64,000 bases of DNA from Posidonia oceanica (lineage: Eukaryota; Streptophyta; Magnoliopsida; Alismatales; Posidoniaceae): the NCBI GenBank assembly GCA_037176725.1, contig JAZBRS010000074.1:63492001-63556000 (forward strand), in the 5' to 3' direction. The position numbers were made by a program, and so were the translations under genes. Positions 1 to 13,425 of this stretch are shown here, piece by piece; within the stretch, counting starts at the first letter, position 1, and the number at the start of each line of letters is the position of its first letter. The notes beneath the pieces were generated by a model that was not told the DNA's origin, searched no databases, and saw nothing but the letters and a program-made list of their open reading frames with translations.

Positions 1-560
1 CGGAAGATTTTCAGTTTCGATCACATTTAAGTCAATCGTTAGGTTTGTTTCACTCTCATTCCTCCCTTGACATTAGAATATATTGGATTGCACTATCAAA
101 CCCTCTCTAAGTCTTCATGATAATAAGGGTATTTTTGTCATTTTAGATCTATCTTGCGGAATATCCATTTTGTTTCTCTTGATAACTTGAAAAGATCGCT
201 ATAGTAGAGCATTCAAACGATCTTCAAACTTGTTGAAATTTTACAAGCAGCTTCTTTACATCTTAGACTTCACTTATAGAAAGTTTCAACACTTTTGGCC
301 ATAAGACGTAGTGAACGTTGCATCTTATGTAAGCCGCACAGTTTCTAGCGTCTTACGATATTCTGTAAAAACCATTCAAATAACCTCCAAATTTGGTAAA
401 ATTTTATAGGAATATTCCTCATTCTTGTAGTACAATTTTGGAAAGTTGAGTCTTTTTCATTGAACGCATACATAGTATATTGCATCTAATATGAAATGCA
501 TGGTATTTTGCGTTCTACACCTGACATTTGTGCCCTTTGTCGCTTCCCACGTTCCTTTTC
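1..560. repeat. LTR-like fragment with palindromic ACGC/GCGT modules
   Basis: This AT-rich stretch holds two copies (about 300-357 and 455-518) of a roughly 60-bp module. Each copy starts with an AAGACGTAG or GAACGCATA box, has an imperfect central palindrome around CATCTTATGTAAG, and ends with GCGTCTTAC or GCGTTCTACAC. The same module recurs six times inside LTR B (36.2-38.0 kb) and once near 29.11 kb. The sequences between copies also look related, for example CTTCAAACTTGTTGAAATTT and CTCCAAATTTGGTAAAATTT. No coding sequence is visible. I infer a piece of an LTR of the same family; its ends are not defined. Confidence 0.5.
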
Positions 561-1369
561 TAGAATAATTTTGAATTTGAGTTATTTCTTTTTATGATGA
601 TTTCGTGGATCATGCGTTGACCTAATTAGGCTTTATTGTACCGAATTCACATTTTGAGTTACAGAGAGTCTTGAGAAAACCACCTTGTGCCAAAGAAAGT
701 GTAATCCGTTGATCCTCTATCATCACGTTGGTCATTTCTGATATATTCCTCTCACTCCATTTCTTTCATCCACGTCATTTGTGAAGGGAGTTTGTTTCAA
801 TATCATTTTGATTGTTAATTTTCTCATACATATGTAGTATTCTCATTGCATTAGAGTAAATCAGAGGTTAACCTCCAGGTATGTATTATTTCATGTTATT
901 TATTTAATTTATTTTTTCTTGTTTTGATCATGATGTTGCACTCACAAAGTCATTTTTCATTTGATTTGCTCATTTTGTTTTGAAATAAAGGAAGAAGAAG
1001 AAATTCACGTATGCAGGAATCTTCAACCAATGCTGATGTTGTGTTGAAGAAGCAAAGGAGACCCATCGCATCCATAAATCTCCCTAAGGTGTCTCAAGGG
1101 TCAGTATCAAGCCAACCGACAGTGGCAATTATAAGTCGATTTCAACATCCGTGGAGTGGAGAAGTCGAACACAAGCAAAAGGGATTGCAACGACGTTAAA
1201 ATCCCTTATCCATCTCCAGTGAGAAATATCTACAACAAAATGTGGCAACTTCTTTACAGATATAAATTGAGTGCTTATCGAACTTTCAACTCTATTCTTA
1301 TTTCGAACATTTTGTTTCAAAAAAAAAAAAGTACCTAATAAGAACGAGAAAAATTTAGAATTTATTTTA
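561..1369. other. Unassigned intergenic DNA
   Basis: No recognisable gene. Small open frames at 1011-1199 (+) and 1156-1338 (+) have no family resemblance that I can see. A short A-run at 1320-1331 is present. The stretch may belong to the downstream part of the CACTA element whose transposase lies just to the right on the opposite strand, but no terminus is visible here. Confidence 0.4.
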
Positions 1370-3330
1370 GTAATAACAATTGAAAAGTAACTTAATTAAA
1401 TAGAATAACATATACCTCTCGAAAGGATACATCCATTGATATTGCATCGGTCTACCCACTTTAGCTTCGTAGGGCAAGTGAACTATTAGGTGTTCCATTG
1501 AGTCAAAGATGGCAGGTGGAAATATCTTTTCAAGATTACACAATATGAGAATAATATTCTCTATGAAGTCTCCATGTCTTCGACAGACAACATAGAAGAG
1601 CAAATGACCTTGAAGAATTATTTAGATTCATCAACACGTCCACAATGGGTTTAACTAACAAACCTCTAAAAGCAAGGGGAAGTAATCTCTCCATGAACAC
1701 ATGACAATCATGATTTTTCATTCCCTTGAAAGTGCATTTTTTGAGATCCATAAGTTTTGATATGTTTGAGGTGTACCTGATTGAAAATTTTAAGTTGCTG
1801 ATCCACTCACACACTACCTTTATTTGATTCTTATCGAGTGTGTACTTTCCCTTGGTCATTTCAATCCTTCCATTGGCATTCTCTTTTAGGTGCAGGTTTG
1901 GATGATTACAAAGGAACTTCAAATCTCTACGGGCGTTCTCTATGTCCTTTGTCTTTCTCTTGACATTTATTACTATGTAGAACATTATCAAATACATTCT
2001 TCTCAATGTGCATGACGTCTAAGTTGTGACAAATCAAGAGTTTCAACCAATACGGTAGCTCCCAGAATATACTGATCTTTGTCTAATTATGAGTATTCCT
2101 GAACCCTTCTAAAATTTGTGAACCAACACCATTCCCAAAAGTGGTTTGCTCAAACTTTGATAATGGACTAAACAATTACTCTCCTGACAACCTAGAAGGT
2201 GGGTTAGACAATTCGATTATATTCTTCTTAAAAGCTTGCCTCTATTTTCGATATAGGTGGTCCATGGACAAGAATTGATGGTGGCAATTAAAGAAGCATG
2301 GCTTGCAACCATATTTAAGTTGAAATGACTTTATGCATTCCATACAATAAGGACAACTTTTTTTTCTCATGTGTGTAGGGAAATCACTAATAGTCTAAAG
2401 CAAGGCAATCTTCATGTTGAAAGTTTGTCGCTTGCATGTATTATATGCAGTGTCCCAAAGCATCTTCAATTCGTCTATAAGAAGCTTCAAGTACATGTCA
2501 ATATGTTTTTCAAGATGACTTGAACCAGGAATGAGTAGAAGCACAAACATATATGGCCTCTTATTATACATCCAAGGAGGTAGATTTTATAAAGTGTTCA
2601 TGACAAACCAACACGAGTAGCCTTTATCTCGAACATGTGGATTGAAACCATTACTGAAAAGACTGACAACAACATTGTGAGGTTTTGTAGTAAATGAAAG
2701 GAAAGACTCCTTTAGGATTATCCAACAATTGGTATCGGAAGCATGCTCTATATCAATGTCTTGAGTATGATATACATGTTATGTTATATCTTTTACGGTA
2801 TCTTTGCAATAATATAATATCTTTAGTCTTGGTGCTAGAGAGAAATAACGAAGCACCTTCTGAGGTACACCTGTCTTTGAGTCTCCTTTGTAACGAGGCT
2901 CATGACATTTAGGACAATATAATCTATCCTCATGTTCTGTATAATAAAGGTTGTGACGATTGATGCAAGCATCAATCTTCACATCTGCCAACTTCATCTT
3001 CTTCATCATCTTCTTCGCCTCATAGTAGTTCTTCGACAATTCATGATCCCTTGGCAGCATATTCTTGATTTTACCTACCATGACATCAAAGAAGTTATCT
3101 GTCATATTATAGTCTATCTTCAAAGCCAATAACTCGGACACGGTTGATAGCTTTGAGTAATTCTAGCAACTAGACCACAATGACTATTCTACTTTTTTTA
3201 GCAACTCATAAAACTCTTGAGATTCTTTATGTGGCCCTTCATCAACGACATGATCAAACTCAATATCCACTAAGTTCATCACCATGTCCACAATAGGATC
3301 CGTAACGACTAAAGTAACATTCTCACGGTT
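1370..3330 (-). pseudogene. CACTA/En-Spm (TNP2-like) transposase relic
   Basis: Read on the minus strand, disconnected segments follow the order of plant TNP2-type transposases. First is a leader with HKESQEFYELL (about 3200-3250), then YYEAKKMMKKM and CPKCHEPRYKGDSK with IPQKVLRYF-like VPQKVLRYFSLAPRL (3141-2780). Next are LLIPGSSHLEKHIDMYL and SDFPTHM (about 2560-2380). Then comes LCNHPNLHL with GMKNHDCHVFMERLLPLAFR (2006-1536), and finally the DUF4218 start ILCNLEKIFPPAIFDSMEHL and HLPYEAK (1603-1370). These motifs are characteristic of the family, whose product cuts and pastes the element in the nucleus. Stops and frameshifts separate the segments, so no intact protein can be made. It shares an element with the terminus at 4500. 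The DUF4218 C-terminal part is cut short and no left terminus was found. Confidence 0.88.
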
Positions 3331-3879
3331 ATGAAGAATCATCTTCATGTTTAAACCAACACTTGTAACATTCTACAAATTCCTTCTTATACAAATGTAT
3401 TTCCACATCCTTTCTTGACTGTTTTTTAGTAGTGCACACTGTTTACAAGAACATATAATTATATCGACACTACACACAATACCTTGATCTTGACTATATA
3501 CAAAAACCACAAACTCTTCAACACTATGCTGAAAACTGTCACATATGTAACCATCTACGACTCGGGTATACATCTAATCACGATAAGAAGATATTATTTT
3601 CTACAAAAAATAAAGTTATAGTGAGATCTCTAGATTTCCTAGAAATATTTTAAAAGAGAAGCACCACGCTTATAACATGATGAGATGAGATTATTTGAGC
3701 TTGTTTTAATAAGGTTGAAGTTGTTTAATGAGATTCTCTTTGTTAGTTTAAAAACAAAATCTAAACTGTCTTAAAACTAGACAGTTAATGAGCTCGAGTT
3801 CTTAGGGGTCGATGTCTACATTTTTTTATTAAAGGTCTCGAGACACCTAAGTATTTGCATAATTATATGGTTTGTAGTT

Positions 3880-4500
3880 AAAGGAAAGAGTGATGAAATC
3901 TCCACCTTATCTTGTTTAATAGGTGATGCTCCCAAGTATTAATATGAGTTTTACTGTATTTTCTGAACAATATGCAATGATATTGATGAATGCATGCATC
4001 AATAACATAGCAATATTTATGATGCATGATTAGGATTTTAGACATTTTATTCGATTAAAACAAGATAAAAGCGATATAACCACAAATTCTACTATATTGA
4101 CGAATGATGGATGATTAATATTTTAGATACTTTGATTTTGATTTTGACTTTCATTGTCGTATTTGTGATTGTTGTATAAGTTCTGTGTAATTTTTAGGAA
4201 TGCCAACTTTAGTGAATTAGCGACCACACTCATGATAATAGGCATTTTAATTAGTTCAAGTATGATTTTAATATCTAAATCCTAATCTTAATTTTTAAAT
4301 CCTAACCCCCTAATAATCCTTACCTGCAAGAAAACACATCCATAAAAAAGAAAAGAAAAACGTGCATCGATGTGTGAGGTGATGAAATCTCCACACAACA
4401 CTTAAGAAATCACATGAAAGGTGATGAGATCCTGTCATGTGGTGCACACGCCAAATGATGTGTAAGAACACATACCTTTGATATGCGATTTATTATAGTG
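3880..4500 (-). mobile_element. Right terminus and subterminal repeats of the CACTA element
   Basis: The plus strand ends in TATTATAGTG at 4491-4500, so the minus strand begins CACTATAATAAATCGC, the expected form of a CACTA terminus. Inside it are degenerate subterminal repeats of the type GATTTCATCACCT (about 3890-3905, 4378-4395, 4415-4430) and ACACATC/GTGTGTAAG boxes, which in this superfamily bind the accessory TnpA protein. The distance and orientation fit the minus-strand transposase at 1370-3330. The matching left terminus was not found; it may lie before the window or be lost. Confidence 0.65.
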
Positions 4501-6060
4501 TGTGTATGTGTGCATAGTGTGTCTTGATGTATTATGCAACTATTTTTTATTTACCCTATTCTTTAATCTATCAGGAACAAAAAATATATATAGCACAATA
4601 ATTATTTAGACATATTCAAAAGTGTTTAGAAAGAATAAACATTATTAACTTCTAATTTGCAAGAGTTGGAAATTCGTTTATTTTACCAACAAATAACTTT
4701 TTAAACATGAGAAACACACGTGAACATCCAGTCACAAGGACCAAACATGGAGCAAGCTCTAAGGTGCATTTGGATGAAAAATGAATTGTTCAATAATCCG
4801 ATTTCTAGGAATGTGGATTGTGATTGTCCATAATCGTTTGGGGGAAAAGTTTGATATAGCTCCACTCCATCGATTTTGTAGTGGCCTTCCAAAGAAAAAC
4901 AAATTTTTGTGGAAAAAGAGTAGAACTCCATAATTATTTCATAGATCTAACCTACAAATATATTTTTGTAGGTTTAAACTAACTCTTCTAAGTTGTGAGG
5001 AGACAAAAAAACACTACTCATGATCATGCACATTTCCATTTCTCTTTACTAGGTTTTTTTTTTTTTTGAAAATTCTTTACTAGACATGTAAAATAGATGA
5101 ATTGTTGAATAGCGTCTCTCACCTACAGTAGCTACTAAGTTCATGTTCAACTGTATATTTTAACTTTTTAACTGTAAATAAATCATTCATCCACCATTTT
5201 GGGTACATTCCTGTGTAACAAGGCACATATCAAGAAGCAAACATGCTAATTATTTTTTGTGCACACAAATCTATGAGCATCAACAATGGGAATGGAGTAG
5301 AATACAAATACTTATATAATGAACAATTAACTAAAGGCCTAACTTCTAGATGAACAACAAATAGCACAACAAAGTTTCAAAAAAACCAACTAGGTGGTGG
5401 CAAAACACAATGTTCCTCTTCAACTTGAGTCCTGGCGGGTTACTATGCGATGCAAGACATAAGATGTTCTGCAAACCAGGTGGTGGGATTGGTTTGGCAA
5501 ACCCCTACCACAAGCCATGCTCTCCGATTAAGCACTGTAGGGGAGATTCTGATAGCCCGTTGAGCACTGAGAATGACAAGAAGTTCTTGGTATGGGTAAT
5601 TAGCGTGTTTTGTGGGCATATGTTATCAGCATGTTTTCTTAGTGCGGTTTACTTGCACATTTTTGTGGTCTAGAGTGTTGCGGGTTGTGAGCTATGACTT
5701 GGGGATTAGTTATTCCACTTGGTTTTGAGTTAGTGGTTATAATTTATTTGAGGTTGATTTGAGTAGAGATCCTTTTTATGGTTTGTGATTGATGATGTTG
5801 GTCCCATTGGATTTTAATGATAATTAAAAGAGTTATCTTGGAGGTATTTCATAATGATTAATTAGTCTCTTACACAAGTGAATTGCATGAGATTATGCAA
5901 GTAGTGCATATTGGCACAAGTGTGCATGCTTGGTGTCTTGTGTTGAAGGTTGAGAGTGTGGGCAGACACTTGCCTTATACTAGGTAATTGATGATGCAAG
6001 TGTTGTGTTGTTGTCGGGTGAGTATGTTGTTTGTACAATGTACTAATGCTTGTCCTCTCG
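4501..6060. other. Unassigned AT-rich DNA
   Basis: No gene or element that I can name. There is a T-run at 5053-5067. An 87-codon open frame at 5410-5673 has no recognisable motif. A TTGGTCCCATTGGATTTTA stretch near 5797 resembles the start of some plant LTRs, but no end pair was found. Confidence 0.35.
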
Positions 6061-6079
6061 CATGACTTATGTTCGTGGC

Positions 6080-6089
6080 TATAAAAGGA
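6080..6089 (+). promoter_or_regulatory. TATA-box-like sequence followed by a GA tract
   Basis: GGCTATAAAAGGAGGG is a strong TATA-box match. It is followed 55-85 bp downstream by a GA/GAGT microsatellite (about 6139-6167) and then by GC-richer DNA without a clear gene. This arrangement is typical of the promoter and R region of a plant LTR, so it is more likely a retroelement promoter than a host one. No LTR ends could be paired around it. Confidence 0.4.
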
Positions 6090-7433
6090 GGGTAGGGTTG
6101 CACCACTTAATTACTCACACCCACTCATGCAGAGAAATTAGAGAGAGAGAGAGAGTGAGTGAGTGAACCGCGAGTTTTTTGTGTGCTCTGAGAGGAATTT
6201 CTCTGAGTTGGGAGAGGGCTTTCGGAGGAGAGTTTCTCGTCGACGTCATGTGGTGCTCAAGTGCTTCAGAAAGCTTCTATTGAAGGTGAACTCGTCGCCG
6301 ACCTCTTTTGTGGTGTGTTGGGTTCATTGGAGGTGAGTTGAGCTCACAGAGTTTTGATGGGTTCCTCTCTTCCCTCTCTGTGTGTGGTTTATTTGTATAT
6401 TTTGTTTGTATTTTGGGTTGCTGTGTTTTGCTCTAGGTCTTTGGCCATACTCGAAAGAGGCGGGAGCAACGGAATCCGAAGCTTTAGCGAGGAGGCCATC
6501 GACGTGAGGCAGCTGTGTGTTTGGGTTCTTAGCTTGGACTCAAGGTACACGCTACACCGAGCTGAGCTTCTTTAATGCAATTAAAGTTGTGAATATGATG
6601 TTGCATGATTAAATCTTATTATATGGATGATTTACAATATTTTTAGATGAATTTTACAAGCTTTTATAGTGATTAAATGGATTGCATGAGCTTTCAATGA
6701 ACATTGTTCACTGAGTAATATGCTGGCTTTGAAATTTGATATCTTGAGATTTTGATATTGGAATTCTGTGTTTTTGGAAGTTTTGGAAAAATAATTTAGA
6801 ATTCTTCAAGATGGTATATGATATGGATTTTTGAGGTTGAGTATTTTGCTCTAAATCCATAGTTTTTAGTAGCAGGTTATCGGGTTTTGTGTTGGATTTT
6901 GAAAGCAAGAGAACATATATATACTCTTGTGCTATCAGTTGTGGTTTTTGACTCTTATGATGGAATTAGAGCTGTGTAATTGTTGTAGCTTGCTGTGTTT
7001 TGTTGTGAGCATGTTTTTACAGCATTTGTTCATTAATTACCAAGCCTAATTTGGGATTTAATGGTTTTTGTTGTGTTCACGGTGAACATTGTTCACTGTG
7101 TGAGTGTGTTGTCTTCCATTGTTGATATCTTGAGTTTTAGATATTGGATTCAAGAGATTTCAGTTGCGTTTGATAAATAATTTCTTAATCTTCATTTTGG
7201 CATATTATATGAAATTTTCTAGGCTTTGTGTTGGCTTGTGTAGGTGAAGATATGCCTTAGTTTTGCTGGCAAAGTAGCTGCTCTGTCAGGTGCAGTTCAG
7301 CTGTGCGGAAACCGCACGGTTTTGCATTTGAGTTGGTTTTTGAAAGGGTTTTCATATGGTTTTTTCAAAAAGTAATTGGAAATAAATGCATAAGTTTTAA
7401 AAAGGATTTGGAAAAAGATTTTCGTGGTTTTAG

Positions 7434-7705
7434 TGGGACCAAGAGGTCAAAGAATCATGGTCGACAGTTCGGGGATGATTGATATCCCTAGATGGTTGAG
7501 AGCTAGATCTCTAGGCTGAGGTCCAAGAGGATTTTTGTGTTTTTAGAGGAGACCAAGAGGTCGAGGTTGAGGTCTATGTGGCCAAGAGACCGAGGATGAG
7601 GTTTAGGACCAAGAGGCCGAAGAATCATGGTCGACGGTCTAGGGATGATAGATACCCTTGGATAATTGAGAGCTAGATGTCTAGACTGAGGTCCAAGGAG
7701 TTGTA
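7434..7705. repeat. Imperfect direct repeat, unit about 174 bp apart
   Basis: The segment beginning GGACCAAGAGGTCAAAGAAT (7437) recurs at about 7611 as GGACCAAGAGGCCGAAGAAT, and both continue with ATCATGGTCGAC, a GGGATGAT box, GAGAGCTAGAT and CTGAGGTCCAAG. Between them, shorter CCAAGAG(G/A)(T/C)CGAGG(T/A)TGAGG units recur. The reverse complement CCTCAGCCTAG-type box also occurs in LTRs A and B, which is one reason this region is read as an LTR in reverse orientation. Confidence 0.7.
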
Positions 7706-8099
7706 CTAGCAGGACCAGGAGGTAAATAAGTTCTCTGGATGGTCAAGTGCAACAATCTCGAGGATGTCGAGAGGGCGGACCCTATGTGTGTCCTGTGTGG
7801 ACGGATGAGGGTTCTTATATGAACCCAGGACTAGGGAGCCCCTACATAGGGTGGCTCGATTGTGGCAGTGCAGCCGTGTAGTGTAGTGTACCTTGCCGAT
7901 TGCTTGTGGCTAGTGTCGGTCACTTAGGCCCAAGTAACATGACAGTTTCTGTGTGTGTGGTTGTGGTTTTGAGATTGAGGTTTTCAGAATTCTCAGATTT
8001 TGGTCTAAAGATAGAGACCATGGTTTTTGAGATATGGTTTTATGGTATCAAGATGAGATGCAAGTGTTGGTGATGTCTGACCTCTATTCCTGTGCATAC

Positions 8100-9036
8100 T
8101 CTTGCTGTTATGAAGGTGCCCATTACGATTATGAACAGAATTGAAAAGCTTTTGTGTGACTTTCTATGGGGTTTTAATGAAGGGAGAAAGAAACATCATT
8201 AGGTTAACTGGAGTACTTGTACTTCCTCGTTACCGGACATGGGCCTTGGCATTCGTAAGTTGAAAGATATTTAAGCTCTTTTTACCATCAAAAGCTGCTG
8301 GAAGGTGCTTCTCAAGGAATCACTGTGGAGTAAGTATTGTTCTACCAAATACAGCGTAGAGTTAAAGGGATGGTGTCACATGCCTTCCTTTAGTTCTATG
8401 AGATGGAAAAATCTTATGTCCTTCCTTCCTTGGGTTATCTCTCAATCCCTTTGGCTTATTGATAAAGGTAACAAATCTTTTTGGAATGATAAATGGTGGG
8501 TAGGTGGTATTGTTTTTGAGAAGTTTAACATCAATTCTTGTGCTGATCGTGCTTTATCTATATGTGATGCTTTCCATCATATGGACTTATGTGTTGATCT
8601 TGTGGATGTCAATGGTCCTTCCTCTACACGTGAAATGTGGGAGGCGTTGCGGTCTCTTCAAGTTGATCCTAATGGGGTGGTGGACAGACTTATATGGCTT
8701 CCTGCAGGGGACGATGCTTTCTCCATTAAAAGCACTTGGAAGGTGTTGAATAAGCATAACTCTCAGTCTAGCTTCTACAAATGGATATGGTCTTCTAGTT
8801 TCCCTTCAATGATTTCCTTACTATTGTAGAAAATGGGTTGGAATGGAGTGGCAGTAGATGAGAATATCAGAGCACTTAATATCCCTATGATTTCTAAATG
8901 CAACTGTTGTGTTCATGTTCACTGTGTGACCTTCAACCATCTTTTTCTTCAAGGGGAGTTATCTCAGCAGTTGTGGACATTCTTTGGTAACCTTCTTCAT
9001 ATGCCAGTGTTACATTGCATGTTTGACACTATTTAG
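8100..9036 (+). pseudogene. LINE3 ORF2 fragment: RT C-terminus and zf-RVT domain
   Basis: Translation gives, in order: LCDFLWGFNEGRKKHH-like sequence after MNRIEKL; the LLKESLWSKYCSTKYSVELKG segment; SFWNDKWW; the AFSIKSTWKVLN box of the plant zf-RVT domain; and CNCCVHVHCVTFNHLFLQG. The order is collinear with LINE1 on the other strand at 41.6-40.7 kb. An in-frame TAG at 8827-8829 stands where LINE1 has tryptophan (LLLWRIGWNG), which is a G-to-A change. Stops also occur near 8162-8273, and a shift of frame comes after 9036. The catalytic core of the reverse transcriptase is absent. It is non-functional. Confidence 0.85.
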
Positions 9037-9199
9037 GCTTGGGTTCAAGCTGCTAGTGTCTTACAGAAATTCTTTGATTGGTGTCCTTCCGGGTTTCATT
9101 TGTTGGCACATTTGAAGGGAACAGTGTGCTAGGAGATTTTCTAATCTGTCTAAATCTTGGTCTCAGGTATCTTCTCTTATCATATCTGATTGCAATGTT

Positions 9200-9814
9200 A
9201 TGATGGTTGGAAAAAAGTTTTTTTCTCAGGGAGGAATGGTTCGAGATCTCCTGGATAGAGGTTTCAATGTCCCTGTGGTTTTTGATACATGGTATATGGT
9301 TATATGTTGGCGTCCTTATAGAGGAGGGTTGAAAGCAAATGTTGATGGGTCGAGTATGGCTAACTCGTCTGGTGGAGGTGGGATTGTTCGGTCTTCTGAG
9401 GGCTATGTCATCCTGGCCTTCTCTAGTTACTATGGTACTGTGACAAACAACGTGGCTGAGATGCGGGCTATATGGGATCTTCTCAAGATTTGTGAAGCCT
9501 CGAATGTCACCTTGGCAGTTGTTGAGTTTGATTCGTTGAATGTGGTTTGAATGTTAAAAGGGGAGATGTCTATTCAATGGAATTGCAATAAATGGTGCAA
9601 GATGATTCAAAGGCATTCCTTCTTCCCTTCTATTTCTTTCTCTCACTGTTATCAAGAAAGTAATGCTACTATGGATTTCTTAGCTAAGCGGGGTAGTGTT
9701 TCTAGGAAAGATTCTATTTTTAATTCTTTTAGTGAGATGCCTACAGAGTTACGTGGTATCTGCAACCTAGATAGATGGAGAATTCCATCCATACGCCAAA
9801 AGAAGTTACAGTGA
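9200..9814 (+). pseudogene. LINE3 ORF2 fragment: C-terminal plant RNase H domain
   Basis: The reading frame carries a type I RNase H domain of the kind attached to plant LINE ORF2: LKANVDGSSMANSSGGGGI (first catalytic Asp), NNVAEMRAIWDLLK (Glu), VVEFDSLNV (Asp) and NATMDFLAKRGS (last Asp). All four acidic positions remain. In the family this activity removes RNA from RNA-DNA hybrids during insertion. A TGA at 9548-9550 interrupts the frame where LINE1 has arginine (DVIRMLKGKM), consistent with CGA to TGA. The homologous domain of LINE1 is at 39908-40534. It is a relic without a start of its own. Confidence 0.88.
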
Positions 9815-10414
9815 GGTTTTGTAGGCTGTTGTTTCCTAGCCAGATGGTTTTTGTAGTGGTGGAGTACTCGAATGAACTCTTTCTCCTTTCTCTTTTTCCT
9901 GCAAGGGCCAGGTTTTTGGGATTTGAGAGGGAGTTTATTCTGGCAATTGTGTACTCTGCATGATTGCCAGCCCTTGCTATTGCTTACTAGTTTTTCTTTT
10001 CTAGTTATACTTCTTGTAAGGGTTGTTATTCTTTGTGAATAAGGGAGCATGGTTGCTGTTCTGGAGTACTCTTTGACTTTAGACTTTATGTTCTAGAGTC
10101 CTTTTTGTAGCCTTCGTGCTTTGTAACCTATCATTTTATTAATAAAGGTTATGTTTTTTGCCAAAAAAAAAGTGTTGGTGATGATTCTGTGGATTTTATA
10201 TGGATGTTTGGGATGCACGCTTATATGGTTTGGTGCTTCGAGGGTTTTCCAGTTACATTATCAACTTATAATTGGTTAAACAAAAAAACCTTTATTAAGA
10301 ATGACTAAGAATGTTAATTTCCACTTGGTCAAGGGGCAATCTTATGGTTATCAAGAAGGTCGGATGTTTGAATCCATCGGATATCACCTATGGACATCAA
10401 TGATAATAAAAAGG

Positions 10415-11525
<1,111 letters not shown>

Positions 11526-13000
11526 TTGAGTTTACATGCAAAAGTGTCTACCGTCGAGTTATTTGTTGAAGTTGGTGTTTCAAATAATGAACCTAAAGCT
11601 CAACGTCAGCTCCTATCGTCAATTACACCCAAATGCTTGACTTCGACGTCGACTAAATGGATTTTATGTTTAATGACAATGTTGTCAATCGAGGTGGTGG
11701 AAATGTGGACGTGACACCAACTTTTATTCAAAGCACACCTAGATTGTCCACCATGGAACCAACATGCATTCAAATCCGATCCTTTGTAAGTTAGTAAATA
11801 ATATGTTAAATACTTAAATGTTAAAAAAAATGTTTTTTTATTGTGAATTGCTTTTATAATGGACGTTTTCAAACTTCAATCATAATGTGCATGGCCGGTT
11901 GTGGACATAATGAAGATGTGCCAACATATATGATTGTCATAATGATTGATTATTCAGTAGATGATCTAGTACATAATGATCCAGTCGATGATCCAATACA
12001 GGATGATAACAATCATGATGAGCCACCACATGTCACCATGAAATCACAAAACGAGTGAAGGCCGACAAGCACGTTGACATTAGCTATACCAAGGCATGGC
12101 AAGCTGGGAGAAAAGCAACGAGTATAATTTATGGCATGGACAAACAATCATTTGTAGATCAATGTCATTTCATGGCCATTATGGTTAGAGAAAACCCAGG
12201 CATTGTGGTAGACTTCAAAACAGACTTTGTTTCTCAAGGTATTGAGTGTTTCCATAGAGTTTTCTAGGCATTTGCACCTTCAATTGTTGGATCCCAACAT
12301 TATAGACTAGTACTGAATATTGATGGGACTCATTTATTCGGCAAATATAGAGGATCATTGCTTATTGCCACAGTAGTTAATGATGGTGGTTTGTTTCTAC
12401 TTTGCGTTTGCAATTGTGGAGGCTGAATGAATAAATAGTTGTTGGTATTGGTTTTTGAAACTTATTGCTACCCAAGTAACTTGTTGTGATGATTTGTGCA
12501 TCATTAGCAATCGATTCTTGGGTTTAATTGAAGTTGTGAAAGAAGCATTTCCCACTCAAAGGGGTCATGTACATAGACATTGCTTATGCCAGATGCTGGC
12601 TAATTTGTCACAGGAGAAGAATTGCAAGAATCCTTTACTTCATGATAAGTCCTATCAACCTGGATGTGCCCCTACAAAGAAAGTGTTTGATGAATTACTT
12701 GAAGAAATCAAAGGTTCATTCTGAATGGGTACGATTGGACTGTTAAACAACATCATCCAATGCATTGGGCACTTACATTTGATTATGGTAGAAGATATGG
12801 CGTAATGACTACCAATTTGTCTAAAAGTTTAAACAATGTCTTGAAGGATGTGGATATGTGGATTTGGAGGTATAATGATATTAACGCTTCCACGTTTGTC
12901 AACAACATTTGTAATGGCCACTCATCGATTTGTTATACCAACTGACAAGACGCCTTTGGGGAGATGTGGTTGTTAATATGATGTGGACTCTCGGTTCACT
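11526..13000 (+). pseudogene. Mutator-like (MULE/mudrA) transposase relic
   Basis: Segments in order match plant MULE transposases: YTKAWQAGRKATSIIYG (12055-12120); NPGIVVDF, then FHRVF followed in the same neighbourhood by QAFAPSIVGSQHYR; LNIDGTHLFGKYRGSLLIATV (about 12310-12375), which carries the first catalytic Asp of the DDE domain; LCIISNRFLGLIEVVKEAFP (12490-12550), where the family has SDRH; HRHCLCQMLANL; and MHWALTFDYGRRYGVMTTNLSKSLNNVLK (12760-12850). Stop codons and frameshifts separate these blocks, so no transposase can be made. In SNRF the aspartate expected after Ser appears to be Asn, which would remove a catalytic residue. Terminal inverted repeats were not identified. Confidence 0.88.
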
Positions 13001-13425
13001 GAATCAACAGCAGGATGTCATTTAGCAGCATCCTTGTGTTACGTAGTATATTTCTTCCTTCAAAATAAATAAAAGATTTAGATTAGACTATGCATGTAAT
13101 AAATAATTTATGGATGAGAGTGAATAACATAAACAAATGTTAATAATACTAATCGGGGGTGGTTCCTCGCATGTATATGCAATAGCCTATCTAAGAAATG
13201 TAATAATGCTATAAATAAGAAAAAGAGAACGAATACCCCTTGGTGCTATATGTTGTGGGATAAGGAAGCAAAAGCGTGGACAGAATTTCGAAGGTATATC
13301 TCTATTGAAACGGGCACAATCTCTCTGGATCTCGATTTTTTCATAGGGATGTGATAGTACGTGACTATAAATCTTTTAGAATCTCTCCTTCGTAGCTCTC
13401 AAAATACCCTTTAGGATCTTTAATG

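Larger units (their letters stand above)
8076..10169 (+). mobile_element. LINE3: 5'-truncated L1-type LINE with 14-bp target-site duplication
   Basis: Identical 14-bp sequences AAGTGTTGGTGATG flank the insert at 8062-8075 and 10170-10183. The 3' end is TAATAAAGGTTATG...TGCC followed by an A tail, as expected for target-primed reverse transcription. The insert starts within the reverse-transcriptase C-terminal region, at the point where LINE1 encodes IPVHILVVMKVPV, and runs through the zf-RVT and RNase H domains to the tail. It is therefore a truncated copy of the LINE1 family. It sits inside LTR H, so it is younger than that LTR. Confidence 0.93.
7430..10257 (-). mobile_element. LTR H: reverse-oriented TGTAAC-type LTR, split by LINE3
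   Basis: On the minus strand the sequence starts TGTAACTGGAAAACCCTCG at 10257. After the LINE3 insertion it contains a module (7955-7840) with CATGTTAC, GACCGACACTAGCCACAAGC and a CACTGCCACAATCGAGCCACC box. That module matches LTRs A, B, D and E, where it reads GTCGTGTTGC...CCACAAGC...TGCACTGCCAC. A CCTCAGCCTAG box follows (7520-7500). The far end was not located, so the left limit is only where the shared boxes stop. No protein-coding capacity is seen outside LINE3. Confidence 0.5.

Noticed and set aside
1011..1199. 62-codon basic frame
   Set aside because: Too short and unsupported; overlaps other frames of equal quality.
5410..5673. 87-codon frame with a hydrophobic C-terminus
   Set aside because: No motif, no homologue known to me and no gene structure around it; likely chance.
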